From Alectoria sarmentosa (lineage: Eukaryota; Ascomycota; Lecanoromycetes; Lecanorales; Parmeliaceae): a DNA stretch of 49,995 nt. Numbering within the stretch: position 1 is the first letter of the stretch; each line of letters opens with the position of its first letter. Positions 10,615-22,437 of the stretch are shown here, one piece after another. The stretch is from assembly GCA_009733775.1 (NCBI GenBank), contig WOGZ01000248.1:1-49995 (forward strand), given 5' to 3'. The position numbers and the translations under genes were made by a program. Under the pieces are notes generated by a model, which saw only the letters and a list, made by a program, of their open reading frames with translations, was not told the origin of the DNA and searched no databases.

Positions 10615-13600
10615 TCAATGATAACTCCTCATCGCCTCCACATAGCCCGGCCCACCCTTCAGATCCCTCTCAAAAGTCTCCGCAACATCAAGCACCTTGA
10701 TAATATGTTCCATGCCGAGCGCTTTCTTCTCGTTTACCGCGAGAGCTTGAGCTGTGCGTACTGCATTCTTAATCTGTTGCAACCCGTCAGGTACACGCCC
10801 ATAGTCCCATGAGAGTACGCGATACATACCTGTCGACCATTGAGATTGCGCCTGGCAAGCCTATCATAGTCATCGGTTGAGAAGTCATCAACCTCAACGC
10901 CGCCACCAATAGCCTTGACCTTGCCGAGGAAGGTTTTCCATACGCTGTTCTTGGCCTTGGTGGTAAGTTCGCCGTAGCGGAGAGCAACGTGGATGCGGGA
11001 TTGAAAGGCAGGATCGAATGTTTCGACGCGGTTGGTAGTCAAGAAGAGTATACCTTGGAAGTATTCCAGGAGTCGGAGGAATATGCTGACGAGTGCGTTT
11101 CTGGCGACGTCTTGGGGTTGGCGAGCCTCTAGAGTTGTACATTAGCGCAGTCCGTAAGTGGCGTTCGTTGCGAAACATGCCCAAAAAAACGTCTGCCTCA
11201 TCGAGCAATAGAACCGCGCCCCATGAGTGAGCGACGTCAAGGATTTTGTTGAGCTCAGTCTCCAATTGATCAGGCCTAGTACCCAACTCTCCAGTAGAAA
11301 CCATGTAAAGCGGCCGTTTCAGCAACTCAGCAATGCCTTCTGCTGTGAGGGTTTTACCAGTGCCAGGAGGACCGTGAAGGACGGCGACGAGACCGCGGCC
11401 CTTCCCTGAGTACGAAGTCAGCAAAAAATCCATAGCATGTACTGGTTTAGAGAAGAAGACGTACCTTGAATCACATCATCGATGTTGCGGCTTGCTTCGA
11501 AAGTATGAGATTCCACCAGAGCTTTGACGATTGCCTTCTGATTATCTGGCAGCACCAGCGAGTCAAAGGCACCTTCATTCCAGTCAATCTCGTTTATACC
11601 CGAGACAGTGAACTCAAGCCAGAGCTTCTCGCTAAAGGCGAAGCCAAGAACGACAGGGCTAGCGATGAGAAATTCCTCCTCCGTGAATTCGCGCTCTACC
11701 GTGGCTTCTTGACCTGGGATCTCTTGAATATCCTCTTTTTGCATTTCGTTGCCGTCGGCATCTACCTCAACTTCCACAACCATGTACTTGTCATCGTCAT
11801 CCTTGATCAATTTGTACTTCGTGACGGGCCGGTCTATTTCGCCAAATTGATCCCCAGGTTCCTGGCCAGTCCCTTCTTCGTCCGAGGAGCTCTGTTGGCA
11901 ATCAGCGCAGCTGCCTGCATCTTCATCTTCGTCTTCGTAGTCATCGAGGATATCAGGGTCCCCAGCCTTGACCGTGGAGATGGGGTAGTTGGGGTTTATT
12001 CTTCGGTGGATGGCAGGATCTACCATAATCCTGCCGTTGATGTTGACTTTGATGTATTGCCTCTTCTTCTTGTAAAAAGCCATGCCCTTGTGGAACTTGT
12101 ACTGCATACCCTTGAGGCTGACAAATTTCTTCCCACGTTCTATCAGCTGTTGCTTCATAGCGTTGGTATCTCTGTGGTACTTGAGTGGGTAACAGGCAAG
12201 ATTGGAAATCTTGCGAGGGCCTTTGAACTCCTCGACCTCAATCTCCATCGAACCCATGCCGAAGGTCTTGCCATCGTATTCCAGGTAACGTCCTTCGATG
12301 TTGTAAAACTTGCCTTTCACGTAGGAAGAATGCTTGATTCAAGGTCAGCATGCTTCCACAGTAGACTATAGCAGAAATTCTTACCAAATTAGCATACTCA
12401 ATCTTGAAAGCTCTAGGCTCGTCTGGATTGCCATACGTCGGACAGTAAGCGATTTCATTACTCTTGAATAGTGCCCATAGAAGATCGAAGGTGATGGTAT
12501 TGTTCTCTAGCAAGGGGTAGAGAGTCTTTTTGGTCTCTGCATAATCCTTGTCAAGGTATTTGACGAGGACTTTCAGGTGCTTAGTCTTGGTAGTAGCCGA
12601 CAATTTCTTTTTATTCTTCTTTTCTTTCTTAGTTTCCGTCCTGCTTTTCTTTTTGAGCTTCTTCATGTGAGTCCGGATCTCTTCAAGGTAGAGGAAGATC
12701 ATGTTAGGGTCGATCACAGGCGTCTCCTCGGCGAAAGAGACCCCTTTGACTTCGTCCATGACATCTTTCAAGGCCTCTTTGAGTGCCTTACTCTTGATGT
12801 CGAGGACTGTATTGATGTACTTGTTTTCCCAATCAAAGATACGGCGGACTTGGAAAGCATACTGATCATACTCGCCAAGGTCAGGATCCTCAGCTGTGGC
12901 TTTGAGAACATAATTGTGTCGATTGCTATCCCATATTCGGTCGACGCGAACAAAGTCAACTTTGGAGCCCCTATCATCTATCAGTACAGGACATAATGTC
13001 GGTACTCAAAGACCAGGAAGCAAGAAGTGGTACGTAGTAACGTTCATCCACGGGAGTGTCTTCCTCGATGTTCGGCCAAGAAATCTCCAAATTCTTGAGG
13101 CGAATAACCTGTCCGTGACTGATTTTACGAGGGGCAGGAGCTGCAATTTGCTTTTCCGAAACTTGACGCTGGGTAAACTGCAAAAGACTAACCTTTTCCC
13201 CGGCTTTGCCTTCGCCTTGGCACTTTTTTTCCCTAATTCGCCACTGATACCCGCGGTCTCTCCAACGCTCCCTCTTCCTACACGGCCCCGTCCCACTCGT
13301 TTGAGATTCATAGCTTGCAGCTGAGCCAATTGTTGCCTGTTGAATGCAGCATCTCCGTCTTCCTCTTCATCATCATCGTCATCCTCTTCCTCGTCATCCT
13401 CTTCTTCTTCTACCTCCTTGCTCTTCTTGGCCCGCTTCTTCTTTTTCTTTTTCGACTGCTTCTTCTTCTTGCTCTTCTTCTTTTCCTCCTCTGACGAACT
13501 TGACTCATCATCCGAGTCAGAGTCTGTGTCCTCTGCTTTGGCCTTAGCCTTGGCCTTCTTCTTCGCCTTCAGCTTCTTCGCCCTTTTCGCTTTGCTCTTT

Positions 13601-14103
13601 CGTTTCTTCTTGGCTGCCTCATCCTCCTCTGATGATGTATCCGAGGAGTCGTCTGAGCTGCTGGAGCTGGAGCTATCGAAAGATGAATCGTCGCTATCGC
13701 TGCTACTATCGGCCTCTACAGTCTTGGAATGCTTCTTAGTCTTCTTCTTGGAGTTCTTGGCATGCTTTTTACACATAACCCTCTTAGCTTTGAGACTTGT
13801 AGAAGTCGGCTCTTTCGATGTAGACAGGCCCTCAGGCTTAGATGGGCTTGCATCTTCCTTGGCTTTGGAGTCTTCAGACTCCGGGGCTTTGCCTTCTTGC
13901 TTGGAGATGAGACTCTCTGTTATTTCCTCCATCCTTGTAGCGTCGATGTCTTCAATGCTTTGGTGATGGGAACTCGAAGATTTGGTTGGGGTTCCGGCAG
14001 GTGTGAAGTCTGAGGTGGTAGGAGTGACAGAGGTGTCTGTGGAAGGCTTCCAGGAGGAGGGCGTTGGAGGATGTTTGGCTGCGTTCTCTAGCTTAGGGAT
14101 CAT
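10615..14103 (-). CDS. Large AAA ATPase with DUF7025-like region and acidic/basic N-terminal tail
   Basis: Seven exons: 14103-13297, 13243-13014, 12970-12385, 12332-11465, 11405-11181, 11128-10830, 10773-10615; together 1,057 residues. The first 270 residues are a disordered Ser/Asp/Glu and Lys tail. The middle (VDFVRVDRIWDSNRHNYVLK through EGRYLEYDGKTFG) matches the fungal DUF7025 region. The C-terminal AAA module has Walker A GPPGTGKT (residues 842-849), Walker B VLLLDEAD, sensor TTNR and the FDPAFQSR arginine-finger segment. Such proteins are ATP-driven remodelers with unknown clients. Introns 3, 4 and 6 have clear CTGAC branch points; intron 5 is GC-AG. The first two junctions (13296-13244, GTGGGA; 13013-12971, GTCTTT) are phase-consistent but have weak donors. 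ATG 14103 is the best start, although an upstream exon cannot be excluded. Confidence 0.8.
11129..11180 (-). other. GC-AG intron in AAA ATPase
   Basis: The 52-nt intron begins GCATGT, contains a GCTAAT branch point and ends CTCTAG. Splicing it joins DEADVFLE to ARQPQDVARNALV, the order expected in this ATPase family. No GT donor in the neighbourhood restores that frame. Confidence 0.75.
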
Positions 14104-14772
14104 CAGGTCTGAGTCAGAAGCCAGGTAAGTGCTACGGTTGGCGCCAGGCTATGTGTAGAATTATGTCTGAATCGTAGCACAAAGATCGTTTGTGCAAGGG
14201 TGATGGTGTAAAGTTGCTGGCAGGCGCTGAGATGCACATCTGGGCGGCGAGACGGCTAGATAGGTGGCTTTTGTTTCAGCAACGTCCAAGGCAGCCCTGA
14301 CGCTGAAAGAGAGCGGATAAGAGCTGATGCAGCCTGCTTTATTAAAGTACTCTGACTGTCGCTGTCTTTCCACATCCAGTCCACCGCTTCTGCCTAGGCC
14401 AAGGAGAGCTGGTCCAAGCGGGCGGAAGGATCCGCCTGGCTGAGACTGAGGCTGAGGCTGAGTTCTCCGCCCCTCTTTGCTTTGGCGACAGCGGTACTTT
14501 ATTGACTATGCATCTCTCTCTAAAAATAGATAGTGGGAAGACTTCTAATGCAGCTCGCTCCTTTTGTTGCGGCAAAAGCGAGGCAGTGGAGAATCTACGA
14601 GAACTGAGAGGCTCTACCAGCGGCGCTTTCAAGGGCTATCCTTTGCCTTACATTCCCTTGCATGCGAAAACTCATTCCAAGACCTGGCAGGGTTGCCTCC
14701 ATTACAGACATCGCCACAATGTGGTCACGTGTTACGCATTGGTTCCGGAGTCTGCCGTTAAAGCGATGATTA
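14104..14772. other. Intergenic between AAA ATPase and PLP enzyme
   Basis: It holds the promoter of the AAA ATPase and the 3' region of the PLP enzyme. There is a short (CTGAGG)n-like stretch near 14440-14460. Overlapping frames on both strands at 14340-14770 have no family features. Confidence 0.4.
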
Positions 14773-16198
14773 TCAAAGTCTCGCCTTTTGGCGCAGATGT
14801 TCCCCATTTTTGGCACGCTCGCAAAGAGTCTTCAGAACCCTTGCTCCCTTCTCAAAATCACCAAGATCAAGGTAGATTTGCCCACTGAACCTGGTCCAAA
14901 ACTTTCTCGCATGGAAGAACACCGGCGAGTAGATATCCGACTCCCTCACAAGCGTCGCCGTTATCCAGACGGCGACCGGATACAGGTCCTTTTCTGGTAT
15001 CTCTCCCTGCCCATCTCCGATCTCCAATGGCAATCGCACGTTCGTGAAAGCGCACTTCGTTAATGTTTTCGTCTCGTTCTCCATGACATCTGTTCCCAGG
15101 ATCTCGGCAGCCAGTCTCCCAGCTTCACTTGAAATCTCCTCGCAATACTTCATAATTATTTCCTCTCCACCGCAGACTTCGCGCCTGAACTTCAAAGCTT
15201 CCTCGATACAAAGGTATGGACTAACGTCTAATGTCGCCACGTACTCAAAGAGTAAGACAAATGGACTTTTCCCTGAGGAATCTGTCATCAGCGGGTTCAC
15301 GATCTCGTTGCTTAGATCCCGTGGACTAGGCACAAAGCCATGAGAAGTCGGCAAAGATGTGCGGATCAAATGTTGGTTTCTTTTCGGGACGTGGAAGACG
15401 GCACATGCTCTGGGTACGTATAACCATCTAGGGCGGTGAAACGTCATTGATCAGCTCTTGTACTAGGTACTTTCAGGTCAGCGAGCGAGAAGGACAAACT
15501 CACTTGTGGCAGTTGCTTGTAAAGAAGTCAGGCTGCACCTTAGACAACCCAAGATCTATGTGGCCAATCCCATGAGCACCGTCAACTAAACTTAGTATAC
15601 TCTCCTCCCGACACACCTCTACCAACCGCTCCCAAGGGACTTTGACGCCAGGAAGGCTTGAGATGGTATCAAAGATTGCGATCCCCACTCTCCTCTTGCC
15701 AAACTTGATGTCCTTGATTGCCGTTTGGAACCTTGATACCAATACATCGTCATTATTCGGATACTCCACGGCGACATTAACACTTTCAGTACCCCTGGTT
15801 TCGTGAATGTACTCTATCATCTTTGCTACAGATCCATATACAGTGCTCAGATGCAGGATCACTTCTCCTTTCTCGAATCTCAGATTCTCCAAGACAACGT
15901 TGATGGCGGTAGTGGCATTCGGCACGAAGACTACTTCATCGACTGGAACATCTAAGAACGAAGCCATAGCGGCACGAGATCTGTCCACCATCTCGGGAAA
16001 CTCATAGCGTTGGAAGTAGTCGGGTCGTGCTTCGGATAAGGTCTGGCATTCGTGAAAGCGCCTCTGTACGGGCTTGGGGTAGGTGCCAAAGGAGCCGTGG
16101 TTCAGTGGTGTGTGGGTAGGCGCGAGCATGAAATGGGTGTCTCGCATGGTACGGCCAAAGGGGCATCTCGACGAGATGGGAAGGATGGCATCTGCCAT
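14773..16198 (-). CDS. Class V PLP-dependent aminotransferase-like enzyme
   Basis: Two exons, 16198-15504 and 15427-14773, separated by a 76-nt intron (GTGAGT, CTGAT branch point near the acceptor, CCCTAG), give 449 residues. The fold-type I signature is complete: LNHGSFGTYP at residues 32-41, Asp206 and His209 in VDGAHGIG, and the cofactor lysine Lys232 in NCHKW, whose codon is split by the intron. This set matches the isopenicillin-N epimerase-like or cysteine desulfurase-like class V family, which uses pyridoxal phosphate to act on amino acid substrates. Exact substrate cannot be read from sequence. There is no targeting peptide, so it is probably cytosolic. The model is complete and intact. 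Confidence 0.88.
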
Positions 16199-17122
16199 TG
16201 TGCACCGATGATAGCTTCAAGTTATCAAGATGTCGGAAATTTCTATCAAACAGGAAGGGATCCACACAGCCTGATGGTTGACAGCTAAAGACAGTCTCTG
16301 AGACGAGATGATGAGACATATATCTATTGTTGATAAAGGTCCTTGATTTCAAACTCGAGGTATGATTCATCTCCGCACTAGGACATGCTCGGAGTTCATG
16401 CATCAGCATAGTGCATGGCTAGTTTCTGTACTCAGTCACGCACTATTTGAGGGGTTAGTGGATTGGTGGTGTGGCGGAAACCCTATTTTTCCGGGCGGAA
16501 TTTTCATCAGACCGACGCCCTGAACAAAACACCTAAACTGCATTGGGGGCGATTACTGAGACTAGCAGTATGCAACCACCATAGCCAATGATAGGCCCAG
16601 GCTCGGTAATACGTTCCTTCTTTCATCTCTTCGTTAATAATCTCTTCACTCGTGCTGTCCAGAAGGTGAACTACCCGATAGAGCGAGGACACCAATTGTT
16701 TCTTCCACTGCGTCGGATGTCGCTTGATCTATTGGTGTCCTCGTTCTATCAAGTAGCTCACTTCTGGACAGCACGAGTCCATAGATGCTCAGATGTTGCG
16801 GAGAAAATGAAGAAAACCCGGACTTCACAAATTCAGTCCTCATGTCTGCCGGAGGCATCTCCTGATTTAGGGCTGATAATTGCGTCATCAGGCCCTGCAA
16901 AGACCCTTATCGATAGCCAATAGCCAGGAACATGCCGGCAGCTTCCAACTTTCCAGGTGCTGGGCCCAGATGCAACACGTCTTCCCAGCCTCGCGACTAT
17001 TTCTCCGAGCTGCATCACCGTCATCCTCTTACGCCTCAGACCACTGCTTTTTTCCTCCTTGAGACTCTCAATTCACTCCCATCCAATATCTCCGATCCGA
17101 ATCTGCCAATTCGCCAGTCACG
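16199..17122. other. Intergenic, divergent promoters, contains an inverted repeat
   Basis: This lies between the divergently transcribed PLP enzyme and coiled-coil gene. Apart from the inverted repeat at 16648-16778, I see no gene. Short frames at 16500-17060 on both strands largely reflect that palindrome. Confidence 0.45.
16648..16778. repeat. 48-bp inverted repeat with 35-bp spacer
   Basis: The left arm at 16648-16695 starts ACTCGTGCTGTCCAGAAG. The right arm at 16731-16778 is its reverse complement apart from one indel and four substitutions, all transitions. The arms could form a strong hairpin. No target duplication was found, so it may be a foldback element remnant or a palindromic duplication. 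Confidence 0.85.
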
Positions 17123-17858
17123 ATGGCACGCGCCTATCAAGAAGCCCATATCATGGACACCCTGACCGCCAGCGTTAAAGACCTTCAGACCAAGACCGCA
17201 GACCTCGGGAAAGCGAAGGGATACCATGAGGAGAAAATTAAAAACCTGACAACCGCCAATGCGGAACTACAGAAGAAATACGATGCGCTGGACCTCAGGA
17301 TGAAAGCCAAGTGAATCGCTCCCTCCATCCCTTTGCGCCTCGCACCATGACCTCGCAACCATGTCCCACCCTCCCCCTGCCTATCCAACCTCCCTATGAA
17401 AACCACCCCCCCGAACTGACCCAAAACCCAGCGAACACAACACCGCCGCCCGCATCCTCAACACGCACCTCTCCCTCTCCCCCCTCCCCAATAAAAACAA
17501 CATCCCCCTCACCCCGCTCCACGACCTCGGCACCAACCGTCCGATCCGCTCCTTCCCCAAACACGAACGGGACATGAAAACCATGGGCTCCGTCGACGTC
17601 ATCCAATGCCTGCAGGCGCTCGACGTGCCCTCGCTTGGCCTGAGCGCGGGCGAGAAGAAGGCGAGGTTAAGAGGCGAGATTGGGCTCGCGAAGGAGGAGA
17701 AGGATGCTGGAGGGTTGAATGGCAAGGAGGAGAAGAGCAGGACGCCGACGCCGGCCGATAAGGCGAGGACAAATACGGAGAACGCGAAGAAGGCGGCTGA
17801 GGTCAGGAGGAAGGTGTTGGAGGCTAAGCAGAAGAAGGCGGAGGGGGAGAAAAAGTGA
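17123..17858 (+). CDS. Spliced 204-residue coiled-coil protein, unknown function
   Basis: Exon 1 17123-17310 and exon 2 17432-17858 are joined across a 121-nt intron with donor GTGAAT, a CTGAC branch point at 17417 and acceptor CAG. The join is phase-correct (AA|C) and yields MKA-N-EHNTAARILNTHLSL. Residues 8-61 form a clear coiled coil (TASVKDLQTKTADLGKAKGY onward). The middle (about 63-130) is a compact-looking segment with HDLGTNRPIRSFPKHERDMK and ALDVPSLGLSAGEKKARLR. The last 60 residues are Lys/Glu/Ala-rich and helical or disordered. I do not recognise a family. Without splicing, exon 1 would end as a 63-residue peptide, but the second exon has too ordered a composition to be chance. Confidence 0.7.
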
Positions 17859-18555
17859 GGTGGGGAGGGGAGGGGAGGGGAGATGGAGTGATGGTTTGAT
17901 GTTTTTGGAACGGTAAGCGGAGTGTTTGGATATGAAGATACATTTTGACGATGCATGAATCTCGAATGTTAGAGTAGAGAGGGATATATACCCGGGATGT
18001 CCAAGTGCCATATTGGGGAAAAGCTGGATAGAATATACAACAACGCTTTTGGATTTGCATATACCATGGTCTCAATGATTCGTCCATCTTGCTTGTGAGA
18101 CCAAATTATCAAGAGTCGCGCCACTTGCCATGTACGAAATCATCAAGCACAGCGCATTTCAAGCAAGTATCTTTCATTCCATATCCGAGCCATCTGATCT
18201 GATCTGATCTATCTAACTTATTTTACGAAGACGCCATCGACGAAAAAAGCCAATGGATGATCCATCCACTCAGTCGGAGAAAAGATTCGGAAAAGAAAGA
18301 TGGCATTCGACCTCCACAACAGCTCTGTCTGATATGATCGCCCACGACAAAACGATCCACACTACATGCGAAGACGTGTTGCGCTGTCATGAGTATCGAC
18401 CCTGTCCACATCTCCATACGTAGCCAGTAGAAAAAAACGTGAAAGGTGAAATGTGAGCGATCCATCCATCCATCCATTCATTCCTAACCCCTTTTCCCAT
18501 ACCACAAGTACGAGAAACTTCCCTCAGAGTGGGGACGACTCGGATGCGAAGCATC
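17859..18555. other. Intergenic between convergent genes
   Basis: This holds the 3' regions of the coiled-coil gene and of the SANT-like gene. There is a short GGGGA run at 17861-17880 and a (GATCT)n stretch near 18195. Nothing else is seen. Confidence 0.45.
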
Positions 18556-20284
18556 TCAAGCGTCATCGCCGCCCTCACCCGTATCCTCCTCTTTGATAGC
18601 CTCATCATCTTCTTCCTCGGCTCCATTCACAGCAGCGCCATTGAGAGGGTTGATGGCCGTCTTGCCAGCCGCCTCGAGTTCTTTGAAGGTCTTTTGGAGG
18701 AAAGCGCTGGGGTATTTGCCGGCGCCGCGGCGTTCCATGTTGGCTGCGACGTTGGCCCAGAAGCCGGAGTTGTAAGCGTCTTCGATTTCCTTCTTGGCGA
18801 GGAGAAGGTGTTGGTCCTGTTTGTTGGGTGGGTGGTTAGCTGAGGAGGTTGCGAACATGGAGGGAGAAGGAGGTGGGCTTACGTCGCCGTCGTTCATGCG
18901 CATCATGTTCACCTTGATGCGATTATAGCGGTTGGGAAGTGTGCTGGCAGCAAGATTAGTCAAGATCGGCATCGTGTTGTTGGCAGAGTTTACCTAGAAG
19001 CTGTCTCCTGGCCAGTTGCCTCCTTCCATGCAGCACGGATCTCATTCCATCCCTCTCCCTTTTCCTTCATCGAGACCATCATCCTATCAGCGTGATCGGC
19101 GTTGTCCCAAGAGCTGGGGATACCGCGAGGAGCCGCGAGTTCTTTTTTTGGTGCCTGGCGCTTGCGCGGGGTGTTGTTGACTGTCGTTCCCTCGGTCTCT
19201 CCGTTGCCCTTGGTGGGAGAGACGGACTTGTCGGTGGCCTCGGTGGATTCATCATTGATGTTGGCATCACTGTCGTTCTTATTCGCTTTACCTTTGGCAG
19301 GTGCCCGCTTTCCCTTCTTGGGAGTGACCGGCTCAAGGCCCTCAGTCTCTCCGTTCGATTCGCCATTCTGAGTCTTGGCATTCGCATCATCGGTACTCTT
19401 CTTCTTTGGCGAAGCACGCTTCTTGGGAGAAGGAGTGATAGGCTCATGCGCTTCCCCGTTGGTGGCTTCAACTTTGGTTGCAGCCGTCGCTTTCTTGGCG
19501 GGAGAGCGCTTCTTGGTTGGCTGAGCCGAGTCATCGTTGGCCGAGGCGGCAGCACCGCGCTTCTTGGGTGTCTTTGGGGCAGGCTTGGTATACTCCATGT
19601 TGGCGTCCTTAGTGGCCTTGGTTGATCAGCCAGAGAACATTGGAGGTAGAATGATGTTCATAGAGAAATTGAGATGGAACGCTTAAGTAAGTGAGGATAA
19701 GCAAAGTTAAGTGCCCAGACAGAATGATCTCGAATTTGGCAAATCTTGAAAGGTAGAGGAAAAGACATAACGAGAGTAGCTAGAAAGCGCTCAAAACTCC
19801 TGGGCCTTAGAAAAAACAAGAGGGAAGTTGTGACATTCTCGAAGCTCGTAGGCCTTGCGTGGCTGTAATAGAATGAATAGCGTGCAGGTGCGGAGTAATG
19901 TATTGCAGCAACGCGTAAAGTGAGAGGGTTCCGATGAATGAGGGAGAGCAAAGAAATCGGATCGAAGTATTTTGCAGTAAACGATCTTGGTGCCTGGAAC
20001 TTAGGAGAAACAAGATTGTCGAAGGTAGAGGAAGTGTGAGGCGGGGAATGAGTGTGTCAACTCACTTTACCAGCCTCGATCTCATCGCCGTCGCTGCTGA
20101 TCTTGACCAAGGTAGCGGCAGCCGCGTTCAAGGGGGTAAACTCAGAGACGTGAGAGTCCTCGTGAGCTTCATGCGAAGGTCCGCCGTTGGTCTCGGCCAT
20201 GGTGACTTCAGCCCCTTTGTTGTAGGGGATCTCGCCGAGGAGCTCGCGATCGACTTCGCTCAGTGGGCTTGACATATTGCTCAT
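18556..20284 (-). CDS. Basic SANT/Myb-like chromatin protein with TPKK/SPKK repeats
   Basis: Exons 20284-20066, 19616-18994, 18943-18883 and 18816-18556 give 387 residues. Introns 2 and 3 (50 and 66 nt; GTAAAC and GTAAGC donors, CTAAT and CTAAC branch points) are well supported and restore ETASSTLPNRYNRIKVNMM and NDGDDQHLLLAKKEIEDAY. The middle (about residues 85-230) carries repeated basic motifs TPKKR, SPAKK, SPKKR, SPKKK, TPKKGKR, SPTKG and TPRKR, like histone H1-type or AT-hook-like DNA contacts. Residues 240-345 (GIPSSWDNADHADRMM, GWNEIRAAWKEATG) look like a fungal SANT/Myb-type helical domain. The C-terminus is acidic. A nuclear, DNA-binding role is inferred. The first intron (449 nt, GTGAGT..CCAAG) is long; the alternative is a separate start at ATG 19598. 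Confidence 0.72.
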
Positions 20285-22399
20285 GAAGAGATGCTGTTGC
20301 TGTGGCTGTGGCTGAAAGTGGATGTAGATGAGTTTGATGTATGATAGAGTTGATGTACGATGGGGTGGAGTGCTGAACGATGGAAAGTGGAAGGTGGAAG
20401 ATGAGAGGTCGGGGGAGGAAAGAGAAGAGAGTGAGGTTCAAAAAGGTGAGTGTGATCTTGGGTTCCAGGGAAAGAAAATCACAACAATGTGAATTATTCC
20501 GCGGCGACCTTCCTCAATGAGTCCACCTCGACGTTGTCAATGAGTAGTAACGATCCTATTGTAGCAGCCGAAGCAGGGAATCTTGTAAATGAATCCTTTG
20601 ATAGCGCTAACGATTCAATCGTGAATTGAGCCAAAGCATGCAAAGTGTTGAACGACTGAGTCTATGTTTTGCATCGGGTTTGGAATCCCCCACAGGCCAT
20701 TAGTGGAACTGAAGGCCTGGAGCCATGTTACTACAGCTTACTCTCCTCATGCTACATGAGAGGTATGCAAGGCATCTGGCATTTTGCTGGAGTTCTGAAA
20801 GCCAGAGTTGTGCGGCGGAGGCAAGCTGCTGTCGCTCTATCCTCGCGAAGCTGTTCTTCTGTACTGCGAGAGAAGCTCAAGAAGTTGTGAGAACAGGAAA
20901 ATGGAACGGCACGCCCTCATTCCCTTGCTAATCCTCTTCTTTCAGGAGACCGGCTTATAAGCATCGGAATCACACCATCGAGATATCATTACGATACACC
21001 CAAAGCGTTTGAGAGGGTGGACTCGATGAGAGCAGACCTGGCATTGGATTCCTAGGCTTGGAGGTGGGATAGGATATGCTTTCCGGTCTATACATCGTTG
21101 CTACACTGCTCTCCATGGCTAAGGCTCTCCTGATGGCTCAAGTCTTCTCCTTTCCTAGCGGCGGTACCCTGTGACTTTGCGGCCGACTCCAATCCTTTAT
21201 GTCAACAAATTTCCAGGCCTAGTCATAGGTACAAGCTTGGTCAATGGCATCTGCTGAAGCTGCTGCTGCTGCTGCTACCATACTATGTGTTGAGAAGGGA
21301 GGTGGTCAAAGGAGCCAAGAATAGGCTGGCGCCGGCAGCCGAGAGCCGAGGCACATGGCACCAATCGGAGATGCTCCCCGTCTTTCTTCTCTTCTCAGCC
21401 GGCAGACACCAAAGCTGCTAATCCTGAGTGTGTGGCTCAATCGCGCAAGATAACCAAGGAGCTGGGGAGACACCACCGCCCAAATCCTGCTTCGATTTGC
21501 TCAATCACGACCTCTGCGACTCCAGTCGGCTCGGATCGAAGAAACCTTCCTCCCTTCTGCATATCATCGATGGATCGATGGGGTACACATGAAGGATCAT
21601 ACTATAGCTGGGTCTTCAAGAAAATCCAGGGCTGGGACTGGCAGTCTAAAAGACCTTGAGAATATTCGAGAGGATCGAGGAGATGGACGGTAGCTGCTGG
21701 CATCGTCCATAAGAGAGGCCCACACGCAAGAAGATGTACGGGCGATCCGCAGGCCAACGTCGGTGCACTGAACGGACACTTTGATCTCTCGGAAATTCAA
21801 TATGCAGGAGCCGGATGGGTGAAAAAAACGGCCTCCACGACCTCCGTGACTTGCTTAGCCATGGCACCAAAGACGTATCCATTCGTGGAGATCGATAAGT
21901 TCGATATAGCACTACTGAGTATCTGTGGTCGTTCTTACTGGCCAAGGATATATATAGCTCGAAGAGAGACCCTAGAGACTGTGCTGTACAGCGCTGGTGG
22001 CGTAATGTCACCGAGATCTCGACGTCGTAGTATTGAGGCCTTCTCAGAGTCCAGTCCAGCATCGTCAGGTTAGCCCAGCCTAGGGCCTTGCGATGAACAA
22101 AATTCCAAGGAGCCTTAGATGGCAAGAGCGAAACGTGTATTTGGCTGAGTGTGGTCTCTTGTAGACGGTTTTTGCATGCAATGGCCACGGACAGTTCTGG
22201 CACCTGAGAAGGAATCTCGAAGGAATCCATGATGGCGAGATTCAAGGAACATCGCTGGCGATAGCCTGCCCCTGCATGGATATTCCTCGCAATATTCATG
22301 GCAAGCTTCGTTTTGCCGACAAGGGATTCATAGAAGCTTCACACGCATCTTTGTCCGGGTCAAGGGTGCCTCTCAAGCCAAGTCGTTTCAAAGTCCCCT

Positions 22400-22437
22400 C
22401 AAGACCAAGACCAAGACCAAGACCAAGAACAAGAACC
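22400..22437. repeat. CAAGAC hexanucleotide repeat
   Basis: There are about six tandem units of CAAGAC or CAAGAA. The tract is short and non-coding. Confidence 0.8.

Noticed and set aside
13340..13966. 208-residue Ser/Phe/Leu-rich plus-strand frame
   Set aside because: It is the antisense shadow of the Lys/Glu/Asp/Ser tail of the AAA ATPase.
21646..22299. 217-residue minus-strand frame with an ATG
   Set aside because: Composition is Arg/Ser/Leu-rich without domain, signal or splice structure, and it lies in a gene-poor stretch where chance frames of this size are expected.
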